DNA of 64,000 nucleotides from Microvelia longipes (Eukaryota; Arthropoda; Insecta; Hemiptera; Veliidae): NCBI GenBank assembly GCA_018340805.1, contig JACMZG010001908.1, positions 20,512,263 to 20,576,262 of the forward strand, read 5' to 3'. Shown piece by piece: positions 26,645 to 37,811 of this stretch (position 1 is its first letter; each line of letters starts with the position of its first letter). The notes under the pieces were generated by a model. It saw only the letters and a program-made list of their open reading frames with translations, ran no database searches and was not told where the DNA came from. The position numbers and the translations under genes were made by a program.

Positions 26645-27962
26645 CTAGAAATCACTATTGCCTTTGTCAAGAAGTTTCATCTTTTGAATGTCTTCTTTTG
26701 TAAACTTTAAACGCTCGCCAGGTTGTAGCAGGGTAAGATTTTTTAGCTGTTTTCTTGGCAGGCGCTTTTTTCTTAGGTTGGGGATGTAGCCTGCATACAG
26801 GAATCCATCTGCTCTAAATTCGCAAGTTAGTGGAGGACAACATCCTTTGATGGAATATGTGCACTAAAACCAGGTAAAAACTATTTAATTCTCATAATTC
26901 GTGACATTAAGCATTTCGTTCTATTTATACAATAATACATCTAATTTAAATTAAGAGGGCTCAAAAATATTAAAAAATTCGGGTGCAGGGTACATCGAAA
27001 CTTTTCTTCATCACATCGGATTCGCTACGCACATCCTCCCTACTTCGAATTCGCTTCGCACGTCCTCAGAATATATAAGTCGTTAAATTTATACTACAAC
27101 GCGTCTTAGCACTCGTCCTCAGATAGTAAATACATGCGTATCATTCCTAGCGGTCACCCATCCAGCACTGACTACGCCCATCGCTGTCCCGAAATATTAA
27201 AAAAATTCGGGTGCAGGGTACTTCGGAACTTTTCTTCGTCACATCCTCCCTACTTCGGATTCATTTCGCTCGTCCTCAGAACAACAATTCGCTAAATTTA
27301 TACTGAAACAAGTCTTCGGACTCGTCCTCAGATAGTAAAAATATCAGTTTCATTCCCAGCGGTCACCAATCCACACACTGACCACGCTTAATGCTGCTTA
27401 ACTTTTATGATCCAACAAAAATCATGGATATACTTGTCGTATTGAAACGAAGCTAGGTGTACCTATTTATTATGTAAAGATATACACTTGTACTGAATTT
27501 TAAAATTGGATTATTTGTTAATTTTTTAATTGTTTTTAAAAAACGTACAATAGTCGCCAAAACATCCTGGTTTTAGGTTATTTTCACACACAATACTTTT
27601 CCTATATACCTATGGTATAAATGAGAAAAAGTAAAAAAAACTTATACTCTCTTATTGTATTTTACAGGTTTTACACACTATTATGCGCAGGAAAATTTTC
27701 ATTTCTAGACAGGCCATGACATTTAGGGAAGTACCCTTTACCATGACCAGTAATGATCCATACTGGACATATTTGCTAGTGCTGATCTCTTCTACTATAG
27801 CAAATAATATATCTTTATAACTAATTACTACCCTTATAAGAGAATTTGGATTCTGACCTCAGCATTGATACCTAGACAACTTCCACCTCCAGCAGGCATA
27901 GATTGATTTTCTTTCACCAACACTAAGACAAGAGCTAACAAGTATTCCATTTTTATCCTCAT
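26645..27962 (-). CDS. Small secreted peptide with knottin-type cysteine spacing
   Basis: Exon 1 is 27858-27962. It starts ATG at 27962, with a second in-frame ATG at 27950, and ends before gtcaga. It encodes a hydrophobic signal-peptide-like start (MEYLLALVLVLV) and the first cysteine. Exon 2 is 26645-26863, after a ttttag acceptor, in phase 0. Cysteine spacing is C-x6-C-x6-CC-x4-C, the usual start of an inhibitor cystine knot. The frame then runs to TAG at 26645 without the expected sixth cysteine, giving about 107 residues. A one-base shift near 26800-26812 would instead give a cysteine (TGC at 26793-26795), a lysine-rich tail and a TGA at 26667-26669. Given indels elsewhere in this window, I cannot tell which frame is used. 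Insect peptides of this fold include antimicrobial, signalling and venom types; nothing here shows which. Confidence 0.6.
26960..27645 (-). repeat. 5S rRNA-like repeat, copies D and E in tandem
   Basis: Two tail segments follow each other, each starting aaaaattcgggtgcagggta (about 26970 and 27199). Each passes through cctcagatagtaaa and reaches a 5S-like part (ggtcacccatccagcactga; ggtcaccaatccacacactg). Only the second continues through cttaatgctgcttaactttt and the body to the outer end near 27640 (aatgagaaaaagtaaa). So the distal half is duplicated head to tail. It fills most of the intron of the peptide gene. Confidence 0.75.
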
Positions 27963-28027
27963 TCTTTCTGTAAACAAATAATAGAAACCTATTTATTGAT
28001 TACTAATTAAATATGTACCTAATCCTA

Positions 28028-28463
28028 ATATATTAGACCAAGAGCCCAGGGGTGTTTTGTTAATAAAAAGTTTAATGGCTGGAACCGGTCTCATTTTTCG
28101 TAAATACCTTCCTGAACAAGGATCTGCAATTCCTGCCGACTCGTATCGATGGTGTCCCAGGAAGAACGCACTTAGGGGTCAAAGGTTCTGCTGGGACACC
28201 CATCGATACGATCGGCAGAATTGCAGATCCTTGTTCAGGAAGGTATTTACGAAAAATTGAGACCGGCTTCAGCCATTACACTGTTCGTTAACTTGGGTGG
28301 TAAATTTGACCCCTAAAGTGCGTTTCTGCCTGGGAACACCATACCGTACGAGTCGGAGAATGGCAGATCCTAGTTCAGGAAGGTATTTACAAAAAATTGA
28401 GACCGGTTCCAGCCATTACACTTTTTATTAACAAAACACCCCTGGGCTCTTGGTCTAATATAT
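28028..28463. mobile_element. Foldback element with a third, duplicated arm
   Basis: The ends ATATTAGACCAAGAGCCCAG and its complement at 28444-28463 are inverted repeats. Arm sequence (ggtctca...gtaaataccttcctgaacaaggatctgc) occurs three times: once forward from about 28086 and twice inverted, ending about 28268 and 28408. The centre turns near 28180. The open frame at 28057-28260 is only the arms read through. No transposase is present. Confidence 0.8.
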
Positions 28464-28515
28464 TTGTATCACACTTCTGCTGGTAGAAAAGAAAGCTACA
28501 GTTTTTTCTTACACT

Positions 28516-28601
28516 TGATTAAAAACATTGATTACAAAAAATATTTTCTAAGATTACATATAATCTTAGAAAATATTTTTTGTAATCAATGTTTTTAATC
28601 A
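28516..28601. repeat. Hairpin 1 of an adjacent pair
   Basis: The arms begin TGATTAAAAACATTGATTAC. They pair over about 41 nt around the loop cata. A very similar arrangement follows 20 bp downstream. Confidence 0.85.
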
Positions 28602-28621
28602 TGTTTTAATCAATGTTTTTT

Positions 28622-28693
28622 AAGTGTAAACATTTATATATTAACTACATTAACTCATAAGTTCATGTAGTTAATATATAAATGTTTATACTT
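28622..28693. repeat. Hairpin 2 of an adjacent pair
   Basis: The arms AAGTGTAAACATTTATATAT and AATATATAAATGTTTATACTT pair with one or two mismatches around a short centre. Both hairpins are flanked by related acactt/aagtgt phrases. Confidence 0.8.
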
Positions 28694-28769
28694 AAAATTA
28701 CTTATGTTACTTGTTTATGTTATAGTGGGTAATTGAGCATAAGTACGTAATATAATACGTAGATATCGT

Positions 28770-28945
28770 TTGCAACCTGTTGCAATTTGTTATCGTGTAT
28801 CGAACTGTTATTGTGTATCAAGATGTTGTTTTTCTTTTTATATTTCATAAAAACTGTTGTTGTTTGACAAAATGTTGTTATCGTGTTACACACTGTTGTT
28901 TTTCACCGTATTGTTTCAGTGAAACAAACAGTTATTGTTTAACGA
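28770..28945 (+). repeat. Degenerate GTTGTT/ATCGTGT short tandem repeat
   Basis: Phrases such as ttgttatcgtgta, ctgttattgtgta and atgttgttatcgtgtta recur at roughly 18-35-base intervals. The 122-codon open frame at 28780-29148 begins inside this repeat, is biased to V, Y, C and F, and has no motif, so I treat it as repeat-derived. Confidence 0.5.
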
Positions 28946-30539
28946 ACTTTTTATTATTAGAATTTATGATAAATGCTTTATTCTACAAATGTTTTTATAA
29001 CTATTTATTAAATATATTTCATGTGGAACTCAACACATTATCAAAAACCCAAACGAACAAGATCTATAAATCTAAAAAATACAAATATCTAATAAATACA
29101 ACATTATATCCTGTATGTATCCTAGTGAATATTTTCTTAATTAATTAACTTAAAATAATTTAACATTTTAAAATTTTAGATATAACGTAAAATTATAATA
29201 GTAAAGGGTAATTAAAAAATTGTAATGCCACAAAAAAGGAAAAAGTAATTTTTAGTTATTTTTAAATGCAATAGTTATATCTATAGGAATTTCATATGAG
29301 ACGAAATGACAAGAATAATTCTGCCTTAAGATAAATAAATAATTTAATTAATAAGTACTTTATTCAGATAAAATTTTTCCAAGGAATATGAAATTCGTCA
29401 CTACAAAATTATTATACATGATAAATTAAACTTATCAAATCAAACACTTCAAATTACTCTATTTAGAACCAAATAATAAATTAATAAATCAAAACAGTAT
29501 ACGTGAGTGAACATACGAATGAAGTGTACAAAAATAACTTATAACCAGATTAATATCTTTATCTTTAACATATTTAATGTAACATTTTTTAAACGCATTT
29601 TATAATTTTCTAAAATATCCCTTAAAAAATCTATCATATTATTTTGTTTTTAATTCAAAACTTTATAAGTCCATTTTTAAAAATAACTTCGTCTTTTATT
29701 TCTATTAGGTCTTCAGGTAATTTATTAAATAATTGTGGACCTAAATAAACAAATGACTTTTTAAACAACTAAAGCTTATGAAAATTAATTTCTAGCTTAC
29801 CTGTATTTGTTCTTGTTCTATTTGCACAGTTTGTTAAGTTTAAGTATAATCTAAATGCCTTACCTGTCAGTCAGTCCGTACCTCGTCAAGTGGTCCAACA
29901 TATCTGAATACTAAATTAATTTGTTCGTTAAATTTATTGTCTAAAATAATATAAACTCACTCATTTAGTGGGGGAGGATCCTAACTGTACACCTTTTCAC
30001 ATCAGACTGTGATCGTAATACCTGATTGACATCTCTATAATGTACCGTGAAGTTAAAAATATTTCAAATACCCAGTAACCTTAAAAATCAATCAGTGAAA
30101 CGATTCCTTTCTTTACGATTTATTACTAATTTGAAAGAAAATATCCTCATCAGCAAACAATACTTCAAAAATATATGCTTCAATTAACTTTTTGTTTGTG
30201 ATATAAGGGAACATCCTGAATGTATTGGTAATTAATTACGATAATTGCCTTGTTTCAATTGAGTTGAGAAAGTTATACAAGTTTAGTAAGGGAAGGAGAG
30301 GCTGTAGAGGAAGGGGGTGAGTATTTGTTTTGAAGAAATTTATGTTTTCGTGTTATTTTCAACACTGGATTTCAAAAGAACTAAAGGTAAGATTTTGAAG
30401 GCAAAAATGTACCTTTAGTTTAGTAAGCAGAAATTAGGTTGACTCCATGCAGCTTAATATTGATTGTTCATAATATTACAATTATATCTCATGACTTATT
30501 GCATCCTTACCTCCAAAAAGGAGAGGAAAGCATTCCATT
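28946..30539. other. Non-coding stretch
   Basis: No exon or bounded element is seen. It is AT-rich. Confidence 0.4.
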
Positions 30540-30725
30540 ACCAAAAAAAAAAAAAACGAAAGACACACTTTTTCGAGCACCTACAGATCCCAAAACTCAA
30601 AAACTTGGTTTCTATGTGTATAGATGTGCGCATTTCTTGCAAACAACAATTCAGCTCAATAACACTCAGCTTAAAAATTAGGTCCTATACGAGAAAGAAC
30701 TGATTAGATTTTGTGGTTAATCCAA
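30540..30725 (+). repeat. Interspersed repeat, shared with 52290-52445
   Basis: After an A-run this segment reads gatgtgcgcatttcttgcaa, then aattaggtcctatacgag and aactgattagattttgtgg. The segment at 52.3 kb has gatttgcacatttcttgtaa, atcaagtcctatgaaa and aactgattagaagttg in the same order. The two overlapping open frames at 30439-30703 fall in it and are not genes. Confidence 0.55.
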
Positions 30726-31388
30726 CACGTCGTATAAAAAAGACTTCACCTAAAATTTGTTGTTCATTTCGAATTTAATTTGAACTTTTAAAAATTTCTT
30801 GTGCAGTAGTCCACATGCCCATAAATGCGTGTTTCCCAATCAATTTCTCGCTTACGGTTCCAGTTTATGCTATAACTTGAGCAGTTACCCAATTATCAAG
30901 CACTACTCATAACTCATTTTTAGGTGTAATTATCCTGTTGGTTATACAAAACTCTGCCTCTTAAATTTGCTGTGCTCACCATATTTTTCACTAGTTTAAA
31001 GCTCAGTAAGTGTTTTTCTTTAAAGTGTTTAGCATTCACTTTAGATATGTTTTTTACCTGCCGTATCATAGATTTTCCGGTACTACCGTTTTTTCGACTT
31101 TTTGGTCACTTTAAATGGTCGCACCAACATTAAACCAATTGCAATCGGTTCAGCGCACCAAAAAAAAATAAATACAGTCATATTTCGTGGTGAAAAATAA
31201 TAACCATTAATTTTAACGATTTTTTAAACTTTAGAGTTTAAAATTTTTTAAAACAGGGATATCATCCGCACAACAACCTGTAGTGCTGTGATTCAATAGG
31301 GTTTTGTCCTCCCCAAGGTTAATTAAAAAAAATGATATGTTCGAGACTAAGTGTGTTTACAGAAAAGTGTCGTCAAATACATAAATAA

Positions 31389-31390
<2 letters not shown>
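30726..31390. other. Non-coding stretch
   Basis: No gene or bounded element is seen. Confidence 0.35.
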
Positions 31391-31459
<69 letters not shown>

Positions 31460-31488
31460 ATATATATTATATTATATATATTATATAT

Positions 31489-31526
<38 letters not shown>

Positions 31527-31581
31527 TAATATATATATAATATTTATTATATTATATTATATATTATAATTATATATATAT

Positions 31582-31620
<39 letters not shown>
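31391..31620. repeat. (TA)n microsatellite with ATT interruptions
   Basis: About 230 bp of almost pure TA dinucleotides, with blocks of tata broken by att/aat. The open frame at 31351-31569 is this repeat read as Y/I. Its length is likely polymorphic and may be misassembled. Confidence 0.95.
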
Positions 31621-31623
<3 letters not shown>

Positions 31624-31789
31624 CACAAAATGTATTTTATGAGGGACTGGGAGCCTCAAAAAGCCTAACAATGTATTGTGATATGGCATGCCCTCTCTTG
31701 TAATATATCTCTATGGTTAGGATTTGTTTTGACGCAAATATTGATTTTTATTAAATAAAGCGATTTCTTCAAAACTTCCCTCATGAAGG

Positions 31790-31950
31790 GTCTGAAAGGT
31801 CACTCTTCTAATAGTATCCTTTCAGACTCTCTATGAGGTATATTTTTATATGAGTCATATTCTATATGGCGCATATCTCTAAATGGGTCTCATCTCTATA
31901 TGAGGCATATATCTACATGGAGCATACTTTTATATGAGGTAATCTTCAAT
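31790..31950. repeat. Degenerate TATATGAGGCATAT tandem repeat
   Basis: Several loose units such as tctatatgaggcatat, tctatatggcgcatat and ctacatggagcata follow each other at about 22-30-base spacing. The repeat is much decayed. Confidence 0.55.
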
Positions 31951-33749
31951 GCTATAATCTCTTGTATTTATCCTTAGAATCTATGACCATAAAAAAGTCA
32001 CCGTGCTTCGGATTTGACTCAGCAGTTTCTCATAAGCTACCCAAACGCTTGAAACAATAATTCCATAAAATACTAATTTCCTGCTCAGTAACATAAGCTT
32101 TGTTTCTAACTTTATAATGGCTCTTTTGGTACTCTTTACGTGTATGTTTTAAAGCTCTAAATAATAGTCTTTTGTTGTTTTGAAATTGTTACCCCCTGTA
32201 TTGTTTAGTCATTTTTTGAAGAGCCAATAAAAGGAATTTCTTATTTCATTGAAAGAATAGGGAAACAGAGAATTTACACAGGGTTAAATTAACTTTATAG
32301 AAGAAAAAGGTTTTTAAGTTCTAAGGGTTGGCTAACCTGCTAAACAAGAATAATTACCCCCTTAGTAAAAACAGAGGGCTATTAATCCCTCAGGAGAAAA
32401 AAATAAAATAAAAATACCCTACTTTTTCCTGGACTCTTTTTATAACAAAAACTCCTAAAAAAGGTTTTGCCCTTTTTTATAATATTTTAAAGCCTTTTAA
32501 CTGTATAAAGCAATTTAATATCTTGTTTATACCTTTTTTATACTTTAAAAATAAAACGTACAAAAAAGATATAAAAGGAGAACAAAAAGTAAATAAAATA
32601 TTGTATTAGGTGTAGATAAAAGAAAATAACAATTGCTACTTAAAAGGTAAAATAATAAGAATTATTCATTGTAGTAAAATGGCAAGAAATTACCTATGTT
32701 TTCATTATATTATCAGTTTCACTCTTTTTAGAAATGCTCTAAAAATGTCCATCTTTTAACAGAATCAAAGCAAGTCTAATTAGGTATAAACTACTTTCAC
32801 AAATGGTCAAATACAAAGCAAAAATAGTTTGGTGGTTTGAATCAAAACCTTAGATAGAACCTAAGGAAATTTTGATAGTGCAAAATAAATAATTAGACTA
32901 GATCTTATATTGTAACCACAGAAGTTACAATTTTTTAACCCATTGGGCATTTATATCAATTAAGTCAGTAAATGTAGTAAGTATCAAAAGTATTAGGTCA
33001 GTATATATGCTGGACGGAAAATATCAGCGATGAGTGAAGTTTTCTTTGTCAAGCTTAGGACATACTCTAGGAACCTCTCAACTCTGACAATCACAATTTG
33101 CAAATTATCCAATTTTCTAGTAATTTGAAACATGGATTATTGTTGATACTATAACAAAGCTTCTTGTTATTTTTAATTTTTGGTACAATGTCTAGAAACC
33201 CTAGTTTACCTTAGTTCACCAATGTGTTACTGGGGGCTTAAAAAGTAACATGGTACAGATAATCAGACTGACATAAATAGTACGTGTACCAAATTTGAAA
33301 AAATTGGATAAAAATATATATAATTATTATAGAAGTTATTTCCTGGCAAAGACTTAAGAGGATAATTGCCGTAAGGCCTAAAATCATAAAAAATATAGAT
33401 ACTTATTATTTAATTGAAAAGAAAATTATGAAAATTAAAGGGGTAGACCGCACTTTAGCTCTTCCAGACAAAATTACCTAAACTACCTGCCAATAATTAA
33501 ACAAGAAGCAAAAAGGCAGGACCTGCTTCAATAAAAAAAATCTCAAAAATTATGAAAAGGACCTATTTTTCATGAAAAAGTAAGTTGAAGACAAATAAAA
33601 AGTATATATGCCTATTATATCCAAACAACACAATTAATTTGTAAATTGGCATGTTTATATAATACATAATGTTTATGTATTTATGCTCCATGCTAGTATT
33701 CTAGAATCTAATTAAGACTTTAAATAAAGTGTATTATTGATAAAAATAT
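31951..33749. other. Non-coding stretch
   Basis: No exon or bounded element was found. Confidence 0.35.
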
Positions 33750-34022
33750 AGAAAACTTGGGAAAAGAAGAACAAATATTTTTTAAATATTTAAAAAGAAA
33801 TAAACTTGAGAAAAGAAGAACAGAAATCTTAAAAATATTCAAAAATAAAAACAGAAAGCTTAAAAATATTCAAAAAGAAATAAACTTGAGAAAAGAAGAA
33901 CAGAATTTTTTTAAATATTCAAAAATAAATAAAATATTCAAAAATAATAAATGTGAGAAAAGAAGAACAGAAATCATAAAAATATTCAAAAAGAAAGAAA
34001 CAGAAATCTTAAATATTTAAAA
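33750..34022 (+). repeat. Purine-rich imperfect tandem repeat
   Basis: The phrase gagaaaagaagaacagaa followed by an A-rich spacer (atcttaaaaatattcaaaaa) recurs four or five times at about 55-70-base intervals. The 87-codon lysine-rich open frame at 33757-34020 is produced by it. Confidence 0.7.
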
Positions 34023-36302
34023 TCTTAAGGCAAACCTATAAATAAACCTGAACCAAGTAAAAGAAGAAAGCAAAAAATTGCAAGCTGTAAATAATTTTTC
34101 AACAACATAATACATTTTTTTTAATAAAAATGTAAAATATTAGTCTTGTTACAAAGTTTTAAAGCTTATAAAAAAGCTGAAAATTGGGAGGAAAACGACA
34201 TATTTCAGAGGTTGTTACATTTTTAGAGGAAGGGAATTGAGTTTTTATCTAAATCTCTCTTACATTCCTGTGGCATTTTCCTCGCACCCTCTAAAGCATA
34301 TAATTGGCTGAGAGTTATGCAAATTGCGTCATTTATCATAGGAATGAGTTTTTACATTCTTTGTTTTATTGTGCTTAACCGCCGATATTTGATGCTTGTT
34401 TTTACTAAGAAATTCAAATCTATAAATCAGAACTTAAATTTAACTTAAAACTAAAAAATAGGATAAAAAGCAACAGGTTTTAAACTCGTGCATAAGGGTT
34501 TTTTTAATAGAATTTCTACTAAAGAGAAGCAAGGAAACCCCTCACCAAAAAATGGTTATATTTAATAGCGATTAAATGACAGTATAATGTCATACTAAAA
34601 TCTTACATGAACCAGTTATTTAATATATTTGAACAATGTAAAAGTACACTATCATAACACCAGCTATAAAGCCTTTTTTAAAGTCATATACAAAATAAGA
34701 TTTCCTATGAATACACAATGAAAATATATAATTAAAGCTGTATAGAAAATAGAAACTCGTGTATTTTACAAGAAAATAAAACTAGCTACTATAATTAAAC
34801 ATAATAAGATGGCATTTTTAAAAGGTAACACAGACAATAGATATTGAGCTAAAATAAGGACACTTGAGACAGAATGATTATTTCCACTGTTCATTGCACG
34901 ATGGTTGCTATCTGTAAAAATAAAAAAACTGTGTTCCTCTCTCATTAAAAATTGTCATTCACTTAAAAATTATAAAAAATCAAACATTTTTGCTGATTAT
35001 CTTCTCAACCATAGTCATTATGAAACATTTACTACAACTTACTTAGTATACACTGATGATAATTAAATAAGTTATGAAGAAAGTAAGGCATAACTACAAG
35101 AAGCAAAAATTGCTAAGAAAAGTCACTAAATAGGTTTTTATTTATATATGCAACAAATGGCTATATGACCTATTTTCACAATTTATAGAGATAAGGGTGG
35201 TAAATAAAGGATAGGGAATTAGGGATAGGAATTAGATTAGGGAAGATAAGGATGGTAGGGAAGAACAACCATAAAACAGACTACCCCCCATTTTTTTAAA
35301 ATTTATATATTAAATATTTTTGTGATTGCTTGTACAAAATAATTAAGAGTTTATTTATATTTATTTAGATATTTATCATGTTAGTATAAAAGATAAATTA
35401 GAACCACAGTATTATAAACAGCTGTACTACTTTCTCGAAGTTGGCAGTCCTGACTGATAATGCAATTACACTCAATCTTGTTTTTCAAACAAATCCATTA
35501 CACTATGGAGGATTTTAATTTAGATAAATTTGTTCTCATGGTCATGCATTCAAATTGTAGCTTCTCTAGTATGGATTGCGAAGAAATTGTTTCTAAATAA
35601 CCTTAATTTCTATGGGCTTAAAATGTTGAATATGAAATAGATAATAAGATTTAGAAATAAATTCCATGAATGGAAAATTCCATGAAATGCAATTATCATA
35701 TAGTACACTTGACTACTAGTAATTTATTACTGAGCTAGTTTGAAACATTTATTTGTCAAAGTAAGGATGTCTTGTAATGTGGTTCAGGGGGGATTTATGT
35801 CAAAGAATAAGTTGATCATATGTAACTGGACTTTGGTATTAAGGGCATCACAGTCTATAATGTAATTTATTTAACAGCACATGTATCAAGGTAGTACGTA
35901 TACTCAAGTATTAATTTGTCATAAAATATTAACATACCTGAACAGTCCATAAAGTTCCAATTATTTTTATATGCACAGCCAAGCCACCATCTTGGACCTA
36001 TTACAGTTAACAACAATACTTCTAATTAGCTTAACTTTAATTGTGAAATTAATTATTTTAACTCATTAGTTCATAACTCATGGTTTAACATAAGGCCTTA
36101 TTATTATTACATGATAGAAGTTATGGTAAAATTAAGAGGATTTTTACTATAACTAGTTTAGTTTTTTGCCTGAAAAAGTGATATTTTTAGATAAATGAAC
36201 TAAATAATAAAAATGTTCATACCATCAGCACAAAATTCTATATTTAGAAGTTGGCAATTTGAATGATCTGAAATAAACAATTATAAGAGAAATAAAAAAT
36301 GA
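34023..36302. other. Mostly non-coding, with one weak exon candidate
   Basis: On the minus strand a good acceptor (tttttacag) ends at 34912. It is followed by an open frame of about 57 codons (34743-34911) whose phase would fit the exon at 37609-37811. It ends in a hydrophobic run before TAA. This could be that gene's next exon or chance. Nothing else in the stretch is supported. Confidence 0.3.
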
Positions 36303-36700
36303 AGGGAACTTAAAAAAATTGATATGGGGTCTTCAAAATTTTTCCTCATCATATCCGATTTGCAACGCTCTCACAACTAACCAATAACAACACCAAAATC
36401 TCTCCACAAAAACTTTTATTAAAACCAGAGCCGGCTTTCGACCTCACAATCATCATCAGTGCTGGAGAGTTGACTCTGCCTAAAAAGTCAGACTAGGATT
36501 CTCCTTCTTCAACTCTCCGGCACTGATGATGATTGTGAGGCCGAAAGCCGGCTCTGGTTTTAATAAAGGTTTTGGTGTTGTTATTGGTTAGCTGTGTTTA
36601 CTCCACTGCTCAGTTTTCTGTTAATAATTCTCTTAAATGCAAACACAACACTTTGCCAATATACCAACAGTATAAACGAGGAAAAGTATAAAGAGTTTAA
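36303..36700 (-). repeat. 5S-like repeat, copy F, core replaced by a foldback
   Basis: The left flank 36303-36376 matches the family's tail (ttgatatggggtcttcaaaa, tcctcatcatatccgattt). The right flank 36592-36700 matches its outer end (aaatgcaaacacaacacttt, aaacgaggaaaagtataaa). The 5S-like part and about 500 bp of body are missing. In their place lies the foldback element at 36377-36591. Confidence 0.65.
36377..36591. mobile_element. Foldback (MITE-like) element, copy 2
   Basis: The ends CTAACCAATAACAACACC and the complement GGTGTTGTTATTGGTTAG are perfect inverted repeats. The inner arms share CCAGAGCCGGCTTTCG with the complement. It shares the AACAACACCAA end and the AGAGCCGGCTTTCG core with the element at 3670-3840, which makes a two-member family here. 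Confidence 0.85.
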
Positions 36701-37608
36701 TTAGACATTCTGGAAAGAAAGAGATATTCTTCAAACTAGACTTATGGTGTTTCAATAAGAAATAAAACTGGTTAGAGGTTAAGGAAAATGGTATGTAAGC
36801 TTTTGATTATAAGATAATTGAAAATAAGATTTAGTAAGTTAAAATATTCTTTACAAAAGACATTAATTAATGAATGTAAAAATTCAATACGAACCTAGAA
36901 TATATAAAATGTACAAGATTTTAATCTGTCATAAGAGTTAAATAATCATAAACTGTTAAAATAATATTATCTTATGGAATCCGAAAATACAAATCTAAAT
37001 GAAAATAAGAATTGAAATTTTATAATAATTTATTATTATTATATTAGTATAAGTAGTTAATGAGGGAGAGGGAAGCAAGGCTAAAGCAATGAGCAAATGG
37101 ACAACAAAACGACAAGGCCAAGCGAATTGTGGTCTGATACGGCTAGTGACGCCGTATACACATTTTTCCACCAATGAGCGACAGTATTACTGTTTCAGTA
37201 TCTATAGTCTCTGAACTATAGTATGGAATATTAAATAAATGACAGACATATTAAGTGATGTAAAAATGAGGAGTCAGCCATCTCACCCTTTTCCTTATGG
37301 GTGAGATGGACTAGCTTTTAATCAAGAGGAGTCTAGTTCAACTACTATGCCACAAGTCAGCGCCACTTGTTCTTATATCCTGCTTTGTTGATATTTTGCT
37401 GGTGCTAAACAACTTTTAACAAAGTGCTCTATTTTTAATATTTCTAAAGTTTTTTGTTTGATATAAATTCTATACAGAAAAAAAGCCTCTTGAACCGATT
37501 GTTATAGCTGCTGAAAATTGGTGGATATTTGGAGAACTAAAAGTGACAGGATTTGCTTAGGACACTATCTCTACCACTAATGTCATTTTTATAACACTTT
37601 AAACTTAC
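36701..37608. other. Non-coding stretch
   Basis: No exon was supported. It may be intron of the gene represented by the exon just to the right. Confidence 0.35.
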
Positions 37609-37811
37609 ATATTTGGGAACCATTTTCCCTTCGAAGAACTTCACGCTTCGCATACTGACGGAATTGGTACTTCAAAGGTAAATTATTATTAGTAAATGAA
37701 TTATTTTTTAATGTAGCATTTCTGGTTGAATTTTCAACATAAGGAGATGGTTTCAAAGACTTCTTTTTAGAACTGGAACCATTTAACATACTTATTTTGA
37801 GCCAAGATATT
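37609..37811 (-). CDS. Orphan coding exon of an unrecognised protein
   Basis: On the minus strand an acceptor (attttcag) precedes 37811 and a strong donor (gtaagt) follows 37609. Between them one frame is open for all 203 nt. It contains a serine/lysine/asparagine-rich segment (MLNGSSSKKKSLKPS) and then a charged stretch (YQFRQYAKREVLRREN) that looks like ordered helical protein. The first ATG in the frame is near 37789, so this could be the first coding exon or an internal one. I do not recognise the family. A possible following exon ends its acceptor at 34912. No preceding exon was found. Confidence 0.45.

Noticed and set aside
28780..29148. 122-codon open frame as a cysteine-rich protein
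   Set aside because: It begins in a degenerate tandem repeat and its cysteines follow the repeat period; there is no signal peptide or conserved spacing.
33757..34020. Lysine-rich 87-codon open frame
   Set aside because: Generated by an imperfect purine-rich tandem repeat.
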